Positions 1 through 8,530 are shown, numbered from the stretch's first letter. The stretch: 64,000 nucleotides of DNA from Vicinamibacterales bacterium (GCA_030680175.1 JAUXWO010000015.1:1-64000), one strand, 5' to 3'. Program-made: numbers and translations. Notes: generated by a model from the sequence alone, not told the origin.

Positions 1-1
1 C

Positions 2-361
2 CTGATCGTCGAGGTGGAGGCCGTGCCCGTCGCGGAGCTGACGGACGGCCCGCCCGGCGAGGCCTCCTCCGCCGTGCGCATGCGTGTCCTCGCCGCACGT
101 GCGCGTCAGCGGGAGCGGCTCGCGGCGCATCCCGGCCACACGGTGAACGCCACGCTCCAGGGCCGGGCGCTGGCGCAGCACTGCGCGCTCGACGCGACCG
201 GCCGCCGGCTGCTGCACCGCGCCGCCGAGCGGCTGCAGCTCTCCGCGCGCGGCTTTCATCGCGTCCTGCGCGTCGCGCGCACGATCGCGGATCTCGCCGG
301 CGCCGACCGCATCACGCCGGCGCACCTGGCGGAGGCGCTGCAGTACCGGATGGTGGAGTGA
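2..361 (+). CDS. comM: ComM/YifB-like Mg-chelatase-related ATPase, C-terminal part
   Basis: This is the 3' end of a gene that begins before the window; the frame is open from base 2 and stops with TGA at 359-361. About 119 residues remain. They match the C-terminal helical domain of the ComM/YifB family, with the QxxARQRER-like stretch (AARARQRERL), a CALD motif and a closing RTIADLAGADRITPAHLAEALQYR-type region that is typical of the Mg-chelatase C-terminal domain. ComM proteins are AAA+ helicases acting in branch migration during natural transformation in some bacteria. That role is family knowledge, and the ATPase core is outside the window, so it cannot be checked here. Confidence 0.85.
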   Translation: MIVEVEAVPVAELTDGPPGEASSAVRMRVLAARARQRERLAAHPGHTVNATLQGRALAQHCALDATGRRLLHRAAERLQLSARGFHRVLRVARTIADLAGADRITPAHLAEALQYRMVE

Positions 362-399
362 GAAGGGGCGTGATCGCGGCTTCCTGCGTCGTTCCATCG

Positions 400-434
400 T
401 TGACATCAAGGCATCAAGTGCCTAGCATCAAGGC
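400..434 (+). promoter_or_regulatory. vapBC promoter and operator, leaderless
   Basis: A TTGACA -35 box (400-405) and a TAGCAT -10 box (423-428) are separated by 17 bp. The ATG of the antitoxin begins 6 nt after the -10 box, so transcription should start at or next to the start codon. Overlapping the promoter are AGGCA/TGCCT inverted half-sites (409-413, 419-423, 431-435) and an 11-bp direct repeat CATCAAGGCAT (404-414, 426-436). They are placed as expected for autorepression by the RHH antitoxin. The boxes are seen; the autoregulation is inferred. Confidence 0.7.
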
Positions 435-677
435 ATGAGGACGACATTGACGCTCGATGACGATGTGGCGGTGAAGTTGAAGGCGGCGACGCGGGACCGG
501 CCGCTGAGGACCGTTGTGAACGAGGCGCTGCGCGCGGGACTGGCAGCGCTCGAGAAGCGCGTGCCGCCACGCACGCCCTACCGCACACGCGGTTTCGATC
601 TCGGACCGAGCCTCGTCGGCAGCCTCGACAACGTCGAAGAGGTCTTGTCCAGAGTGGAAGGCGAAGGGCACCCGTGA
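435..677 (+). CDS. vapB: VapB-type antitoxin, ribbon-helix-helix
   Basis: This 80-residue protein has an N-terminal ribbon-helix-helix DNA-binding segment (MRTTLTLDDDVAVKLKAAT, residues 1-19, then the helices to about residue 45). A proline-rich, acidic C-terminal tail follows that would bind and block the toxin. The stop overlaps the GTG start of the PIN toxin by 4 bp (GTGA), the usual translational coupling in type II toxin-antitoxin pairs. The start is fixed by the leaderless promoter just upstream. Binding of the AGGCA/TGCCT repeats is inferred from position, not shown. Confidence 0.85.
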   Translation: MRTTLTLDDDVAVKLKAATRDRPLRTVVNEALRAGLAALEKRVPPRTPYRTRGFDLGPSLVGSLDNVEEVLSRVEGEGHP

Positions 678-1105
678 TCCTCGTCGATGCGAACCTGCTG
701 CTCCATGCCGCCAACCACGCCGCCCCCGAGCACGAGCGCGCGCGTGTGTGGCTGGACGACCGGCTCAACGGAACGGTGGCCGTCGGGTTGCCGTGGCCGT
801 CGCTCCTTGCCTTCATCCGGCTGGCCACGAACCCCGTCGTGGTGCGGCATCCCGTGACGCCCGCCGCAGCGTGGCGCCAGGTGGACGAGTGGCTGACGTG
901 CGAACCGGTCTGGGTGCCGCTGCCAGGCAGCGCCCACCGAGAGATCGTTGGTGCGTTTCTGCGTGCGACGTGGATGACGAGCCGTCTGGTGCCCGACGCC
1001 CATCTGGCGGGACTCGCCATCGAGCACGGACTGACGCTGCACTCCACGGACGGCGACTTCTCGAAGTTCCCCGGCCTCAAGTGGGAGAACCCGCTGGCCG
1101 CGTGA
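674..1105 (+). CDS. vapC: VapC-family PIN-domain ribonuclease toxin
   Basis: A 143-residue PIN domain protein starting at GTG inside the antitoxin stop. Acidic residues expected at the metal site are visible at Asp5 (ILVDANLL), in RLVPDAHLAG and in STDGDF near the C terminus. The region usually carrying the second acid reads PWPSLLAFIRLATNP, typical of the VapC subfamily lacking the classic Glu there. PIN toxins cleave RNA, commonly tRNA or rRNA; the target cannot be told from sequence. With the overlapping RHH antitoxin gene this forms a complete type II module, with no sign of decay. Confidence 0.88.
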   Translation: MILVDANLLLHAANHAAPEHERARVWLDDRLNGTVAVGLPWPSLLAFIRLATNPVVVRHPVTPAAAWRQVDEWLTCEPVWVPLPGSAHREIVGAFLRATWMTSRLVPDAHLAGLAIEHGLTLHSTDGDFSKFPGLKWENPLAA

Positions 1106-1226
1106 TGCCCCGACGGACCTGGCGGCCGTCCCAGAGCGATGCGCCATGGCTGCGTGCGCATGCCGTTGAGTTGGTGTGGCCGGCATCTTGCGCGTGATGC
1201 GGGCGCACGAATCGCGCGGGCCGGCG

Positions 1227-1232
1227 TACAGT
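1227..1232 (+). promoter_or_regulatory. -10 box of ppc, leaderless spacing
   Basis: TACAGT lies exactly 6 nt before the ATG at 1239, and no Shine-Dalgarno sequence is present. No convincing -35 box is seen. The spacing matches several other genes in the window and suggests a leaderless transcript. Confidence 0.5.
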
Positions 1233-1238
1233 GAGGGC

Positions 1239-4022
1239 ATGGCCTCTCGCTCCGACGATCTCACGCCGCCGCTCTGGGCGCACGACGATCCGGCCGCTCG
1301 TCTGGCCGAACTGGTCGCCACCGATGCGGAGCTGAAGGTCGCGCCGCTCCGCCGTGATGTGCGCCTCCTCGGCACGCTGCTCGGCCGCGTCATCCGCGAG
1401 CAGGCGGGCGTGGAGCTGTTCAACGCGGTCGAGGCCCTGCGCACGCTCGCCATCCGGCACCGGGAGCGCGCCCAGAACGAAGGCGCGTCCGACCCCGCTG
1501 ATCTCGCGTTGATGCAGGAGGCCGAGCGGCTCGTCGACGTCCTCCCCGTCCACGAGGCCTACGGCCTGACGCGCGCCTTCGCCATCTACTTCGACCTGAC
1601 GAACCTCGCGGAGACGGCCCATCGCCGGCGGCGGCGGCGCGCCGCACGGTTGCGGCGCGACGAGGCGCCCCAGCCCGGGACCCTGCGCGGGACACTGCGG
1701 CGCCTGCGCGCGTCTGGATGCGATCGCGACGCGGTCCTCGGCCGGCTGCGCGAGGTCGAGGTGGTACCGGTCTTCACCGCGCACCCGACGGAGGTCTCGC
1801 GCCGCACCGTCCTCTTCAAGCACCGCCGGATCGCCGCCGCGCTCGACCAGCTCGACCGGGTGCCCCTCACCGATGCCGACGCCGCGGCCCACGAGGCGAT
1901 CATCACGGCGGAGATCACCGCCCTCTGGCAGACCGACGACGTGCGGCGACGGCGGCCGTCGGTGCTCGATGAGGTGCGGATGGGCCTCGACTACTACACC
2001 GACGTGCTCATCGACACGATGCCCGTCGTGTACGAAGAACTCGGGGCGGCGTTCGCCGACGCGTATGGCGAGCGTCCCGACAACGATGCGCTGCCGCGCG
2101 TGGTGCGGTTCGGCTCGTGGATTGGTGGCGATGGCGACGGCAACCCGCACGTGACCCCGGAGGTGACCCGCGCGGCCCTGCGGATGGCGCGCGAGGCGAT
2201 CCTCGACGCCTACGTGCACCGGCTCGAGGCGCTCGTCGAACGTCTCAGTGCCTCGACCATGCGGGTGCCCGTCTCGGAGGCGTTGCAGGCGCGGCTCGAC
2301 GAGTACACGCGGACGATCCCCTCGCTCGATCCGTTGCCCGATCGCCGATCGCCCACGGAGGTGTACCGCCACCTGCTCGGCTACATGGGGTGGCGGCTGC
2401 GCGCGGCGCGGGACCACCCCGGCACGGACCACGGCTACCCGGATGCCGCCGCGTTCACGCAGGATCTGCGCGCCATTCGCGACAGCCTGCGCGACAACCA
2501 CGGTGCGCGCGTGGCCGCCCTGCTGATCGACCCGCTCCTGCGGCAGGTCGAGACGTTCGGATTTCATCTGCACGCCATCGACCTGCGTCAGCACGCGCGG
2601 GTGCACGCGCGGGCGCTCGCCGATCTCGAGGGCGCCTCGGAGCGCCCCGGCCTGCCGGCGCCGCCGTCCGGGGACACGCGCCGCCTGCTCGACAGCCTGC
2701 GGGGCCTGGCGGACCTCAAGCGCGCGTATCCACCGCCCGCGATCCGGAGCTACGTCATCAGCGGCGCCCGCGGCGTGGAGGACGTCCTCACGCTGGTGCG
2801 GCTCCTCGAGACGAGCGGCGTCCAGGTGGCCGCCACCGGCGCGGACCCCGGCGTCATGCCGGTCCCCCTCTTCGAGTCCATCGACGATCTACGGCACGCG
2901 CCAGACGTCTGCCGGGATCTGTGGACGCGGACCGACTACGCGCGCCTCCTGGCCTCGTGGGGCGGCCGCCAGGAAGTGATGCTCGGCTACTCCGACTCCA
3001 ACAAGGACGGCGGGATGCTGACGAGCACATGGGAGATCTATCGCGCGCACCGGGCGCTGCATGACGTGGCGCGCGACTGCGGCGTCACGCTCGGCCTCTT
3101 CCACGGCCGGGGCGGCACGGTGGGCCGCGGCGGCGGTCCGACCCATCGTGCGATCACCTCGCAGCCACCCGGCGCCTTCGACGGGGCGATCAAGATCACG
3201 GAGCAGGGCGAGGTGCTCAACTGGAAGTACGCGGACCCCGTGCTCGCCGAACGCAACCTGTCGCTGATGGTGGCCGCGGCGCTCGATGCGCGGATCAACC
3301 TCCGTCCCCCGGCACCCGCCGACGAGGCGCGGTGGCACGCGGCCATGGAGACGCTCTCGGCGGACGCGTATGCGTACTACCGCGCGGAGATCGCGGAGCA
3401 TCCCGACACCCTGCCCTACTTCGAGCAGGCCACGCCGGTCGCCGAGCTCGATCACGCGCGCATCGGATCGCGTCCGGCCCGGCGCGGCGAGGCCCGCGGC
3501 CTCGACGACCTGCGTGCGATTCCGTGGGTCTTCGGCTGGATGCAGAGCCGGCACGTGCTGCCCGCCTGGTTCGGCGTGGGGTACGCGCTCGATCGATTCG
3601 CCGAAGGCGGCGCGGCGCACGCGGCCCTGCTGCGGGAGATGATGCAGGCCTTCCCGCTCTTCCAGGACCTCGTCCGCAACGTCGAGATCGGCCTGGCGAA
3701 GGCGGACCTGTCGATTGCGGCGCGGTACGCCGCGCTCGTGACCGACCGGTCGCTCGGCGACCGTGTCTTCAACCGCCTGTCCGCCGAATTCGCCCGTACC
3801 AGGCGTCTCGTCCTGCAGGTCACCGGTCAGTCGGACCTGCTCGAGCAGAACCCCGTGCTCGCGCGGTCGATTCGGTTGCGCAACCCATACGTCGATCCGC
3901 TCAGCCTCATCCAGGTGACGCTCCTCTCGCGCAAACGTGGCGGGGAGCGGAGCGACGCCCTGGACTACGCCTTGGCGGCCACCATCAACGGCATTGCGGC
4001 CGGGCTCCGCAACACCGGCTGA
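1239..4022 (+). CDS. ppc: Phosphoenolpyruvate carboxylase
   Basis: This 927-residue enzyme would carboxylate PEP with bicarbonate to oxaloacetate, an anaplerotic cytoplasmic reaction. Family signatures are intact: the catalytic His stretch VFTAHPTEVSRRTV near residue 180, LGYSDSNKDGGMLTS near 585, the glycine-rich FHGRGGTVGRGGGP near 620, and the C-terminal asparagine-containing tail ending RNTG. Length fits bacterial PEPC. The ATG at 1239 is preferred to an in-frame upstream start because a -10 box sits 6 nt before it and the upstream codons look non-coding. The gene stands alone; a palindromic repeat begins 3 nt after its stop. Confidence 0.95.
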   Translation: MASRSDDLTPPLWAHDDPAARLAELVATDAELKVAPLRRDVRLLGTLLGRVIREQAGVELFNAVEALRTLAIRHRERAQNEGASDPADLALMQEAERLVDVLPVHEAYGLTRAFAIYFDLTNLAETAHRRRRRRAARLRRDEAPQPGTLRGTLRRLRASGCDRDAVLGRLREVEVVPVFTAHPTEVSRRTVLFKHRRIAAALDQLDRVPLTDADAAAHEAIITAEITALWQTDDVRRRRPSVLDEVRMGLDYYTDVLIDTMPVVYEELGAAFADAYGERPDNDALPRVVRFGSWIGGDGDGNPHVTPEVTRAALRMAREAILDAYVHRLEALVERLSASTMRVPVSEALQARLDEYTRTIPSLDPLPDRRSPTEVYRHLLGYMGWRLRAARDHPGTDHGYPDAAAFTQDLRAIRDSLRDNHGARVAALLIDPLLRQVETFGFHLHAIDLRQHARVHARALADLEGASERPGLPAPPSGDTRRLLDSLRGLADLKRAYPPPAIRSYVISGARGVEDVLTLVRLLETSGVQVAATGADPGVMPVPLFESIDDLRHAPDVCRDLWTRTDYARLLASWGGRQEVMLGYSDSNKDGGMLTSTWEIYRAHRALHDVARDCGVTLGLFHGRGGTVGRGGGPTHRAITSQPPGAFDGAIKITEQGEVLNWKYADPVLAERNLSLMVAAALDARINLRPPAPADEARWHAAMETLSADAYAYYRAEIAEHPDTLPYFEQATPVAELDHARIGSRPARRGEARGLDDLRAIPWVFGWMQSRHVLPAWFGVGYALDRFAEGGAAHAALLREMMQAFPLFQDLVRNVEIGLAKADLSIAARYAALVTDRSLGDRVFNRLSAEFARTRRLVLQVTGQSDLLEQNPVLARSIRLRNPYVDPLSLIQVTLLSRKRGGERSDALDYALAATINGIAAGLRNTG

Positions 4023-4024
4023 AG

Positions 4025-4169
4025 AGGGGTCTGGCACCGTGACATCGAAATCCGCGCAGTTACTGCGTACCCACGCACGTGACGGGAGTCGGCTGGCGGC
4101 CACGCCGAGATTTCCACAGGGGCGTACGCGGAAACTGCGCGGATTTCGATGTCACGGTGCCAGACCCCT
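4025..4169. repeat. Palindromic repeat, GGGGTCTGGCAC-ended family, copy 1
   Basis: Two perfectly complementary 37-bp arms (4025-4061 and 4133-4169) enclose a 71-nt centre that can partly pair further. The outer ends read AGGGGTCTGGCACCGTGACA. The same 12-nt start AGGGGTCTGGCAC (and, apart from one base, the next 7) ends a second element at 32723-32822, while the inner stem sequences differ completely. The element fills the gap between the ppc stop and the -10 box of the next gene. No transposase is nearby, so it resembles a REP/MITE-like sequence. Transcribed, it would form a very stable hairpin without a U-tract. Confidence 0.85.
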
Positions 4170-4175
4170 TATACT
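4170..4175 (+). promoter_or_regulatory. -10 box of the M20 peptidase gene, leaderless spacing
   Basis: TATACT begins at the very next base after the palindromic repeat and lies 6 nt before the GTG start at 4182. Any -35 contact would fall inside the repeat arm. Confidence 0.55.
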
Positions 4176-4181
4176 TTCGCG

Positions 4182-5444
4182 GTGACTGACCTTGAACGCC
4201 GCGTCCTCGCCGCCCTCGACCCCGAGGCACTCGTCGACACGCTCTGCCGCTTCGTCGCCGTCCGCAGCCTCAACGGCACCCCCGGCGAAGACGACGCCCA
4301 GCGGTTCTTCGCGGGCGAGATGCGGGCCATCGGCCTCGACGTCGACACCTGGCCCCTCGACATGCCCTCCCTGCGCCGCCATCCGGCGTACACCGCCGAG
4401 ACCGAGCGCGCCGAGGGCCTCGGCGTGACGGGTTCGATGGGGCGCGGCGACGGGCCGTCGCTCATCCTCAACGGCCACGTGGACGTGGTCCCCGTGGGCG
4501 ACGAGCGGCGCTGGACCTACCCGCCCTGGCAGGGCACGGTCGCCGACGGCCGCGTGTACGGCCGCGGCGCCCTCGACATGAAGGGCGCGCTCTGCTGCGC
4601 GCTCTTCGCCGCCAAGGCGATCCGCGACGCGGGCGTCGCTCTCGCGGGCCGCCTGCTGATCCAGAGCGTCATCGGCGAGGAGGATGGCGGCACCGGCACG
4701 CTCGGCGCGATTGTCCGCGGGCCGGGCGCCGATGCCGCGATCGTCATGGAGCCGACCGAGCTGCAGCTGGCGCCCGCACAGGCCGGCGCCCTCAACTTCC
4801 GTATCACCGTGCCCGGTCGCACCGCGCACGGCGCGATGCGCGCCGAGGGCGTGAGCGCGATCGAGAAGTTCGTGCCGATCCTGCAGGCGCTGCTTGCCTT
4901 CGAAGCGGATCGCAACGAAGCCATCCGCGACCCCCTCTTCGCCAGCTACGCGCTCCCCATCCCCCTCTGCCCCGGCATCGTCCGTGCCGGCCACTGGGCG
5001 TCGAACGTCGCCGAGAGCCTCGTCTGCGAGGGACGCTACGGCATCGCGGTCGGCGAGGACCTCGCCGCCGCACGCGACCGCTTCGAAGACGCGGTGGCCC
5101 GCGCGGCCCTGGAGGACCCGTGGCTGTCGGAACACCCGCCGCTCGTCGAGTGGTGGGGCGCGCAGTTCGCGCCGGCCTCCATCCCCGCCGACCACGCGAT
5201 CGTACGCGCCGTCGGCGCCGCCTTCGAAGACGCCGCCGGACGTACGCCCCGGCTGCAAGGCATGACCTACGGCGCCGACATGCGCCTGCTCGTCAACCAG
5301 GGCGGCATCCCGACGATGATGTTTGGTCCTGGCGACATCCGCGTGGCGCACCAGCCCGATGAGCACGTGCCCATCGACGACCTGGTCACCGCGACCCGTA
5401 CCCTCGCCCTCACCGCCGTGCGCTTCTGCGGCACGCGCGCGTAG
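4182..5444 (+). CDS. M20 family metallopeptidase (ArgE/DapE/ACY1 type)
   Basis: A 420-residue zinc-dependent amidohydrolase. Metal-site motifs are clear: NGHVDVVPVGD near residue 101, GRGALDMKGALC near 131, the catalytic/metal pair in GEEDGGTGT near 170, a metal Glu in VMEPTEL, and a C-terminal His in RVAHQPDEHVP. The dimerisation lid carries PGRTAHGAMR. Substrates in this family are N-acyl amino acids or small peptides; this sequence does not single one out (acetylornithine deacetylase, succinyl-DAP desuccinylase and peptidases are all possible). An in-frame ATG at 4149 lies inside the repeat arm and is rejected in favour of GTG 4182, which sits 6 nt after TATACT. Confidence 0.85.
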   Translation: MTDLERRVLAALDPEALVDTLCRFVAVRSLNGTPGEDDAQRFFAGEMRAIGLDVDTWPLDMPSLRRHPAYTAETERAEGLGVTGSMGRGDGPSLILNGHVDVVPVGDERRWTYPPWQGTVADGRVYGRGALDMKGALCCALFAAKAIRDAGVALAGRLLIQSVIGEEDGGTGTLGAIVRGPGADAAIVMEPTELQLAPAQAGALNFRITVPGRTAHGAMRAEGVSAIEKFVPILQALLAFEADRNEAIRDPLFASYALPIPLCPGIVRAGHWASNVAESLVCEGRYGIAVGEDLAAARDRFEDAVARAALEDPWLSEHPPLVEWWGAQFAPASIPADHAIVRAVGAAFEDAAGRTPRLQGMTYGADMRLLVNQGGIPTMMFGPGDIRVAHQPDEHVPIDDLVTATRTLALTAVRFCGTRA

Positions 5445-5551
5445 GTCTACGAGAGAGCGCCGAACAGCGCACTGATGGCGACGGGCATGCGGCGTACCGT
5501 GTGACGCGCCGATTGCCGAGAGCCGAGAGCCGCACACCAACGAGGTCCCCG

Positions 5552-6721
5552 ATGCCAGGTCCGTCGACCCGATCCGTCCATCTGCTCTCTGAAACCGATC
5601 CCGCCACGCGCGCGGTGGTGGCGCCGCTGGTCGCCAACGCGGCGTTTGCGTACGACACGGTCGCCGACTGGCGGCGCGTGGCGCTCGGGGAAGTACCCGG
5701 CGACATCTACAGCCGGAACTCGAACCCGACTGTGCGCCTCTTCGAGCAGAAGATGGCGGCGCTCGAAGGCGCCGATGGCGCGGTGGCGTTCGCCAACGGC
5801 ATGGGCGCGATCGCCTCGACGCTCTTCGCGCTCCTCTCCCCGGGGCAGCGCGCCGTCACCCTGAAGGATGCCTACGGCGGCACCTACCTGACGTTCACCG
5901 AGCTGCTGCCGCGCTTCCAGGTGCAGTGCGCGGTGTGCGAGACCGACGACGCCGAGGCGATCGAGGCGGCGATCGGTGGCGGCTGCGACCTGCTGTACCT
6001 CGAGACGCCGACCAACCCCACGCTGAAGGTCGTGGATCTGGCGCGCCTGGCGGCGGCCGCGCACCGGGCGGGCGCAATCGTCATCGTGGACAACACGTTT
6101 GCCACGCCGATCAACCAGCAGCCGCTGGCGCTCGGCGCGGACCTCGTAATCCACAGCGCGACGAAGTTCATCGGCGGACACGGCGATGCGATGGGCGGCG
6201 TCGTGTGCGGACGGCGAGACCTGACGGATCGCATCTATCGGTGGCGGGAAATCGCCGGCGGCGCGCTCGACGCGCAGAACGCGTTCCTGCTGCTGCGCAG
6301 CCTGAAGACGCTCGGCCTGCGCATCGCGCGGCAGAACGACAACGCCATGGGCGTCTCGCGCTACCTCGAGACCCACCCGGCGGTCGCGCGCGTGCACTAC
6401 CCCGGCCTGCCGTCGCATGCGGCGCATGCGATCGCCGCGCGGCAGATGTCGGGCTTCGGCGGGATGCTCAGCTTCGAACTCCGCGGCGGCCTCGAGGCGG
6501 CGACGCGCGTGCTCGACCACCTGGATTACGCCTATCTCGCCGCGAACCTCGGGCAGGTGGAGACGGTCGCCGGGCCACCGTCGCTCACGAGCCACGTGGA
6601 ACTGACGGCCGAGGAACGTGCCGCGGCGGGGGTGCCCGAGGGGCTCATCCGCTACTCGGTGGGGATCGAAGACCTCGACGATCTCATCGGCGATCTCCGC
6701 AGCGCCCTCGACGCGCTGTAG
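5552..6721 (+). CDS. Cystathionine gamma-synthase / trans-sulfuration PLP enzyme
   Basis: This 389-residue fold-type I PLP enzyme carries the Cys/Met metabolism signature: SRNSNPTVRLFEQKMAALEG (residues about 50-69), the substrate-side DLLYLETPTNPTLKV, and the PLP lysine in HSATKFIGGHGD near residue 204. Members make cystathionine from an activated homoserine, or break down cystathionine or methionine; the exact reaction is not settled by motifs. The start at 5552 has a GAGG sequence 7 nt upstream. Its last 20 codons recur as a degenerate fragment at 8354-8416, evidence for a second copy that has been lost. Confidence 0.85.
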   Translation: MPGPSTRSVHLLSETDPATRAVVAPLVANAAFAYDTVADWRRVALGEVPGDIYSRNSNPTVRLFEQKMAALEGADGAVAFANGMGAIASTLFALLSPGQRAVTLKDAYGGTYLTFTELLPRFQVQCAVCETDDAEAIEAAIGGGCDLLYLETPTNPTLKVVDLARLAAAAHRAGAIVIVDNTFATPINQQPLALGADLVIHSATKFIGGHGDAMGGVVCGRRDLTDRIYRWREIAGGALDAQNAFLLLRSLKTLGLRIARQNDNAMGVSRYLETHPAVARVHYPGLPSHAAHAIAARQMSGFGGMLSFELRGGLEAATRVLDHLDYAYLAANLGQVETVAGPPSLTSHVELTAEERAAAGVPEGLIRYSVGIEDLDDLIGDLRSALDAL

Positions 6722-6748
6722 CGAGACGCGGACAGCGGGCCGCGGAGG

Positions 6749-7540
6749 TCAGTTGCGCGGCAGGACCAGCACCTGTCCCGGGTGAATCGTGGACGAGGTG
6801 AGCCCGTTCGCACGACGCAACGCCTGCACCGTGACACCGTGACGACGGGCAATGCGGGCGAGGCTCTCGCCGCGCTGCACGGTGTGGGAGGAGTGCCGTG
6901 CGGCCTCCGCCAGCACCGCCTCGGGCGATGCCCCAGTCAGGGACGCCACGTAGGCGACGTAGCTCGACGGGAAGAGGGCCACGTGGTAGTGCGGCGGGCG
7001 GTTCTCCCGCGTCGCATCGAGCACGTCCTGGCCGTCAAGGTGCAGCAGCGTCGACTCCAGCCAGCGACGGCACTGCGGCGCCGAGGGACGGCGAAGGTCC
7101 AGGGCCATCCCCGTCGGATGCACCGACCGCGCCGAGGCGTTGGACGGCTGGTGCGACGCGGGCCTCGTGAGGCTCGTCACCACGAGCGGTTCGCCGCAGG
7201 CGCGACGGTACTGAGCCGAGAGCCGCTCCACGAACAGCCGCACTTCCGGCCGCGCCACCTCGAACGACACGTTGTGCAGGCGGTAGTTCTCGTTGCCCTC
7301 CAGCGGCACGAGCAGCCCGGCGTTGACGAACCGCCTGACCTCAGGCCGCGCCTGCAGGTAGGTGAAGTCGTGACGCTCGGCTTCGCGGTTCTGGCGGGTC
7401 AGCGCCGCCTGACTGCCACGCAGCGTCTGCGCCAGGGCGTCGTCAGCCCAGCTCACCAGGGCGGCCGTCACCGCCGCGGCAGCACACAGCGCCCGGCGCC
7501 GCCTCGTTCCCCTCGTTGAACGCTCCATCTCGATCGTCAT
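6749..7540 (-). CDS. DUF5715 family protein with C-terminal LysM domain
   Basis: This 263-residue exported protein has a basic N terminus followed by a hydrophobic signal segment ending near ADDALAQ (residues 16-37). The middle (about 60-215) shows M15/DUF5715-type features: TSLTRPASHQ, SVHPTGMALDLR and PPHYHVALFP, which look like the zinc-binding and catalytic stretches of a D,D-carboxypeptidase-like fold. The last 45 residues form a LysM peptidoglycan-binding repeat (HTVQRGESLARIARRHGVTV). It is likely a periplasmic cell-wall protein. Hydrolytic activity is an inference. It is convergent with the preceding PLP enzyme gene. Confidence 0.75.
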   Translation of the reverse strand: MTIEMERSTRGTRRRRALCAAAAVTAALVSWADDALAQTLRGSQAALTRQNREAERHDFTYLQARPEVRRFVNAGLLVPLEGNENYRLHNVSFEVARPEVRLFVERLSAQYRRACGEPLVVTSLTRPASHQPSNASARSVHPTGMALDLRRPSAPQCRRWLESTLLHLDGQDVLDATRENRPPHYHVALFPSSYVAYVASLTGASPEAVLAEAARHSSHTVQRGESLARIARRHGVTVQALRRANGLTSSTIHPGQVLVLPRN

Positions 7541-7624
7541 CCCTTCGCTGTCCGCTCATCGCGGAACCACGTTGTCCCCGGTGAGAGACGGCGCGCCGGA
7601 CGCACCCAGCTCAGCCGCCGTGAT

Positions 7625-7653
7625 TTGACCCGCGCTCCGATACGAGGTACTCA
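7625..7653 (+). promoter_or_regulatory. marC promoter, leaderless spacing
   Basis: TTGACC (7625-7630) and TACTCA (7648-7653) are separated by 17 bp, and the ATG at 7661 follows 7 nt after the -10 box. No ribosome binding site is visible. Confidence 0.5.
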
Positions 7654-7660
7654 GCCCGGC

Positions 7661-8278
7661 ATGGACCCGTTCACACGCTCATTCCTGATGCTGTTCGTCC
7701 TGCTGAACCCGTTCATCATGACCACCTATCTGGAGGATCTGGTCAAGGAGATGACGTTCCGCGATTTCGCGGGCCAGTTGATCCGCGCGGGCGTGATCAG
7801 CTTCGGCGTGTTCGTGCTGTTCGCCTGGGGCGGCGACCGCGTGTTCGAGAACGTCCTGCAGATTCGCTTCTTCGCCTTCCTGATCTTCGGCGGGCTGACG
7901 TTCCTCATCATCGGCATCCGCCTGATTTCGGGCCTGTCACCGGGTGGGGTGGGCCGGCGGCCGGACGCGAACGGCGCGGCGGCCTCGATCGCCATGCCCT
8001 TCCTGGTGGGGCCCGGCACGATCAGCGCCAGCGTGCTCGCGGGCAGCCGTCTGCCGCTGCCCCAGGCGACCATCGCGATCGGCCTCGCGCTGACGGCGGC
8101 ACTTGCCGCCATCCTGGTCCTGAAGCGCGTCCATGACCTGCTGCGAACCCACAACGAGCCGCTCCTGCATCGCTACACCGATGTCGCGGGCCGTGTGACG
8201 GCGCTCTTCACCGGCTCGTTTGCCATCGACATGATCCTGCGCGGGTTCGAAGGCTGGATCGCCTTCCTGCGCACCTGA
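7661..8278 (+). CDS. MarC family integral membrane protein
   Basis: A 205-residue protein with about six hydrophobic segments. It starts with the family-like FLMLFVLLNPF and contains the conserved MPFLVGPGTIS between the third and fourth segments. MarC/YhgN-type proteins are inner-membrane proteins whose transported substrate is not firmly established. The start at 7661 is chosen because it agrees with the leaderless promoter and avoids an unlikely basic extension. A long hydrophilic loop (GLSPGGVGRRPDANGA) separates the two three-helix halves. Confidence 0.8.
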   Translation: MDPFTRSFLMLFVLLNPFIMTTYLEDLVKEMTFRDFAGQLIRAGVISFGVFVLFAWGGDRVFENVLQIRFFAFLIFGGLTFLIIGIRLISGLSPGGVGRRPDANGAAASIAMPFLVGPGTISASVLAGSRLPLPQATIAIGLALTAALAAILVLKRVHDLLRTHNEPLLHRYTDVAGRVTALFTGSFAIDMILRGFEGWIAFLRT

Positions 8279-8353
8279 TCCATTGCACCCCGCTGCACAC
8301 CCCGGCGTATCGGTCCGGCACGCCTGGACTTCAGGGTGGCATCCCGTCGAGTC

Positions 8354-8416
8354 ATGTCGATCGAAGACCTCGACGATCTCATCGGCGGTCTGCGCCGCGC
8401 CCTCGACGCGTTGTAG
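8354..8416 (+). pseudogene. Remnant of a second trans-sulfuration enzyme gene (last 20 codons)
   Basis: Read from ATG 8354, this fragment encodes SIEDLDDLIGGLRRALDAL followed by TAG. It matches the C terminus of the PLP enzyme at 5552-6721 (GIEDLDDLIGDLRSALDAL) with only a few changes, in the same orientation. Nothing upstream in the intergenic region resembles the rest of the enzyme. It is most simply a deletion remnant of a tandem or nearby paralogue, left between marC and the lipoprotein gene. It is not expected to be functional. Confidence 0.75.
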
Positions 8417-8470
8417 CCCGCCTCAGCGGTCGCATCCCCGGCAGGACTGCAACGGGTGGCGCTTTTCACG

Positions 8471-8476
8471 TAAGAT
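8471..8476 (+). promoter_or_regulatory. Possible -10 box for the lipoprotein gene
   Basis: TAAGAT about 55 nt upstream of the ATG at 8531. The gene itself has a GGAAGGA ribosome binding site 8 nt before its start. The -35 box is not obvious. Confidence 0.3.
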
Positions 8477-8530
8477 GGCCGATACTCGATGCAGGCGGCT
8501 GATCGCAGCCGCCGGAAGGACTGTATTGCC

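Noticed and set aside
4149-4181. ATG start of the M20 peptidase inside the palindromic repeat
   Set aside because: Codons 1-11 from this start are repeat sequence; GTG 4182 fits the -10 box spacing and the start of homology.
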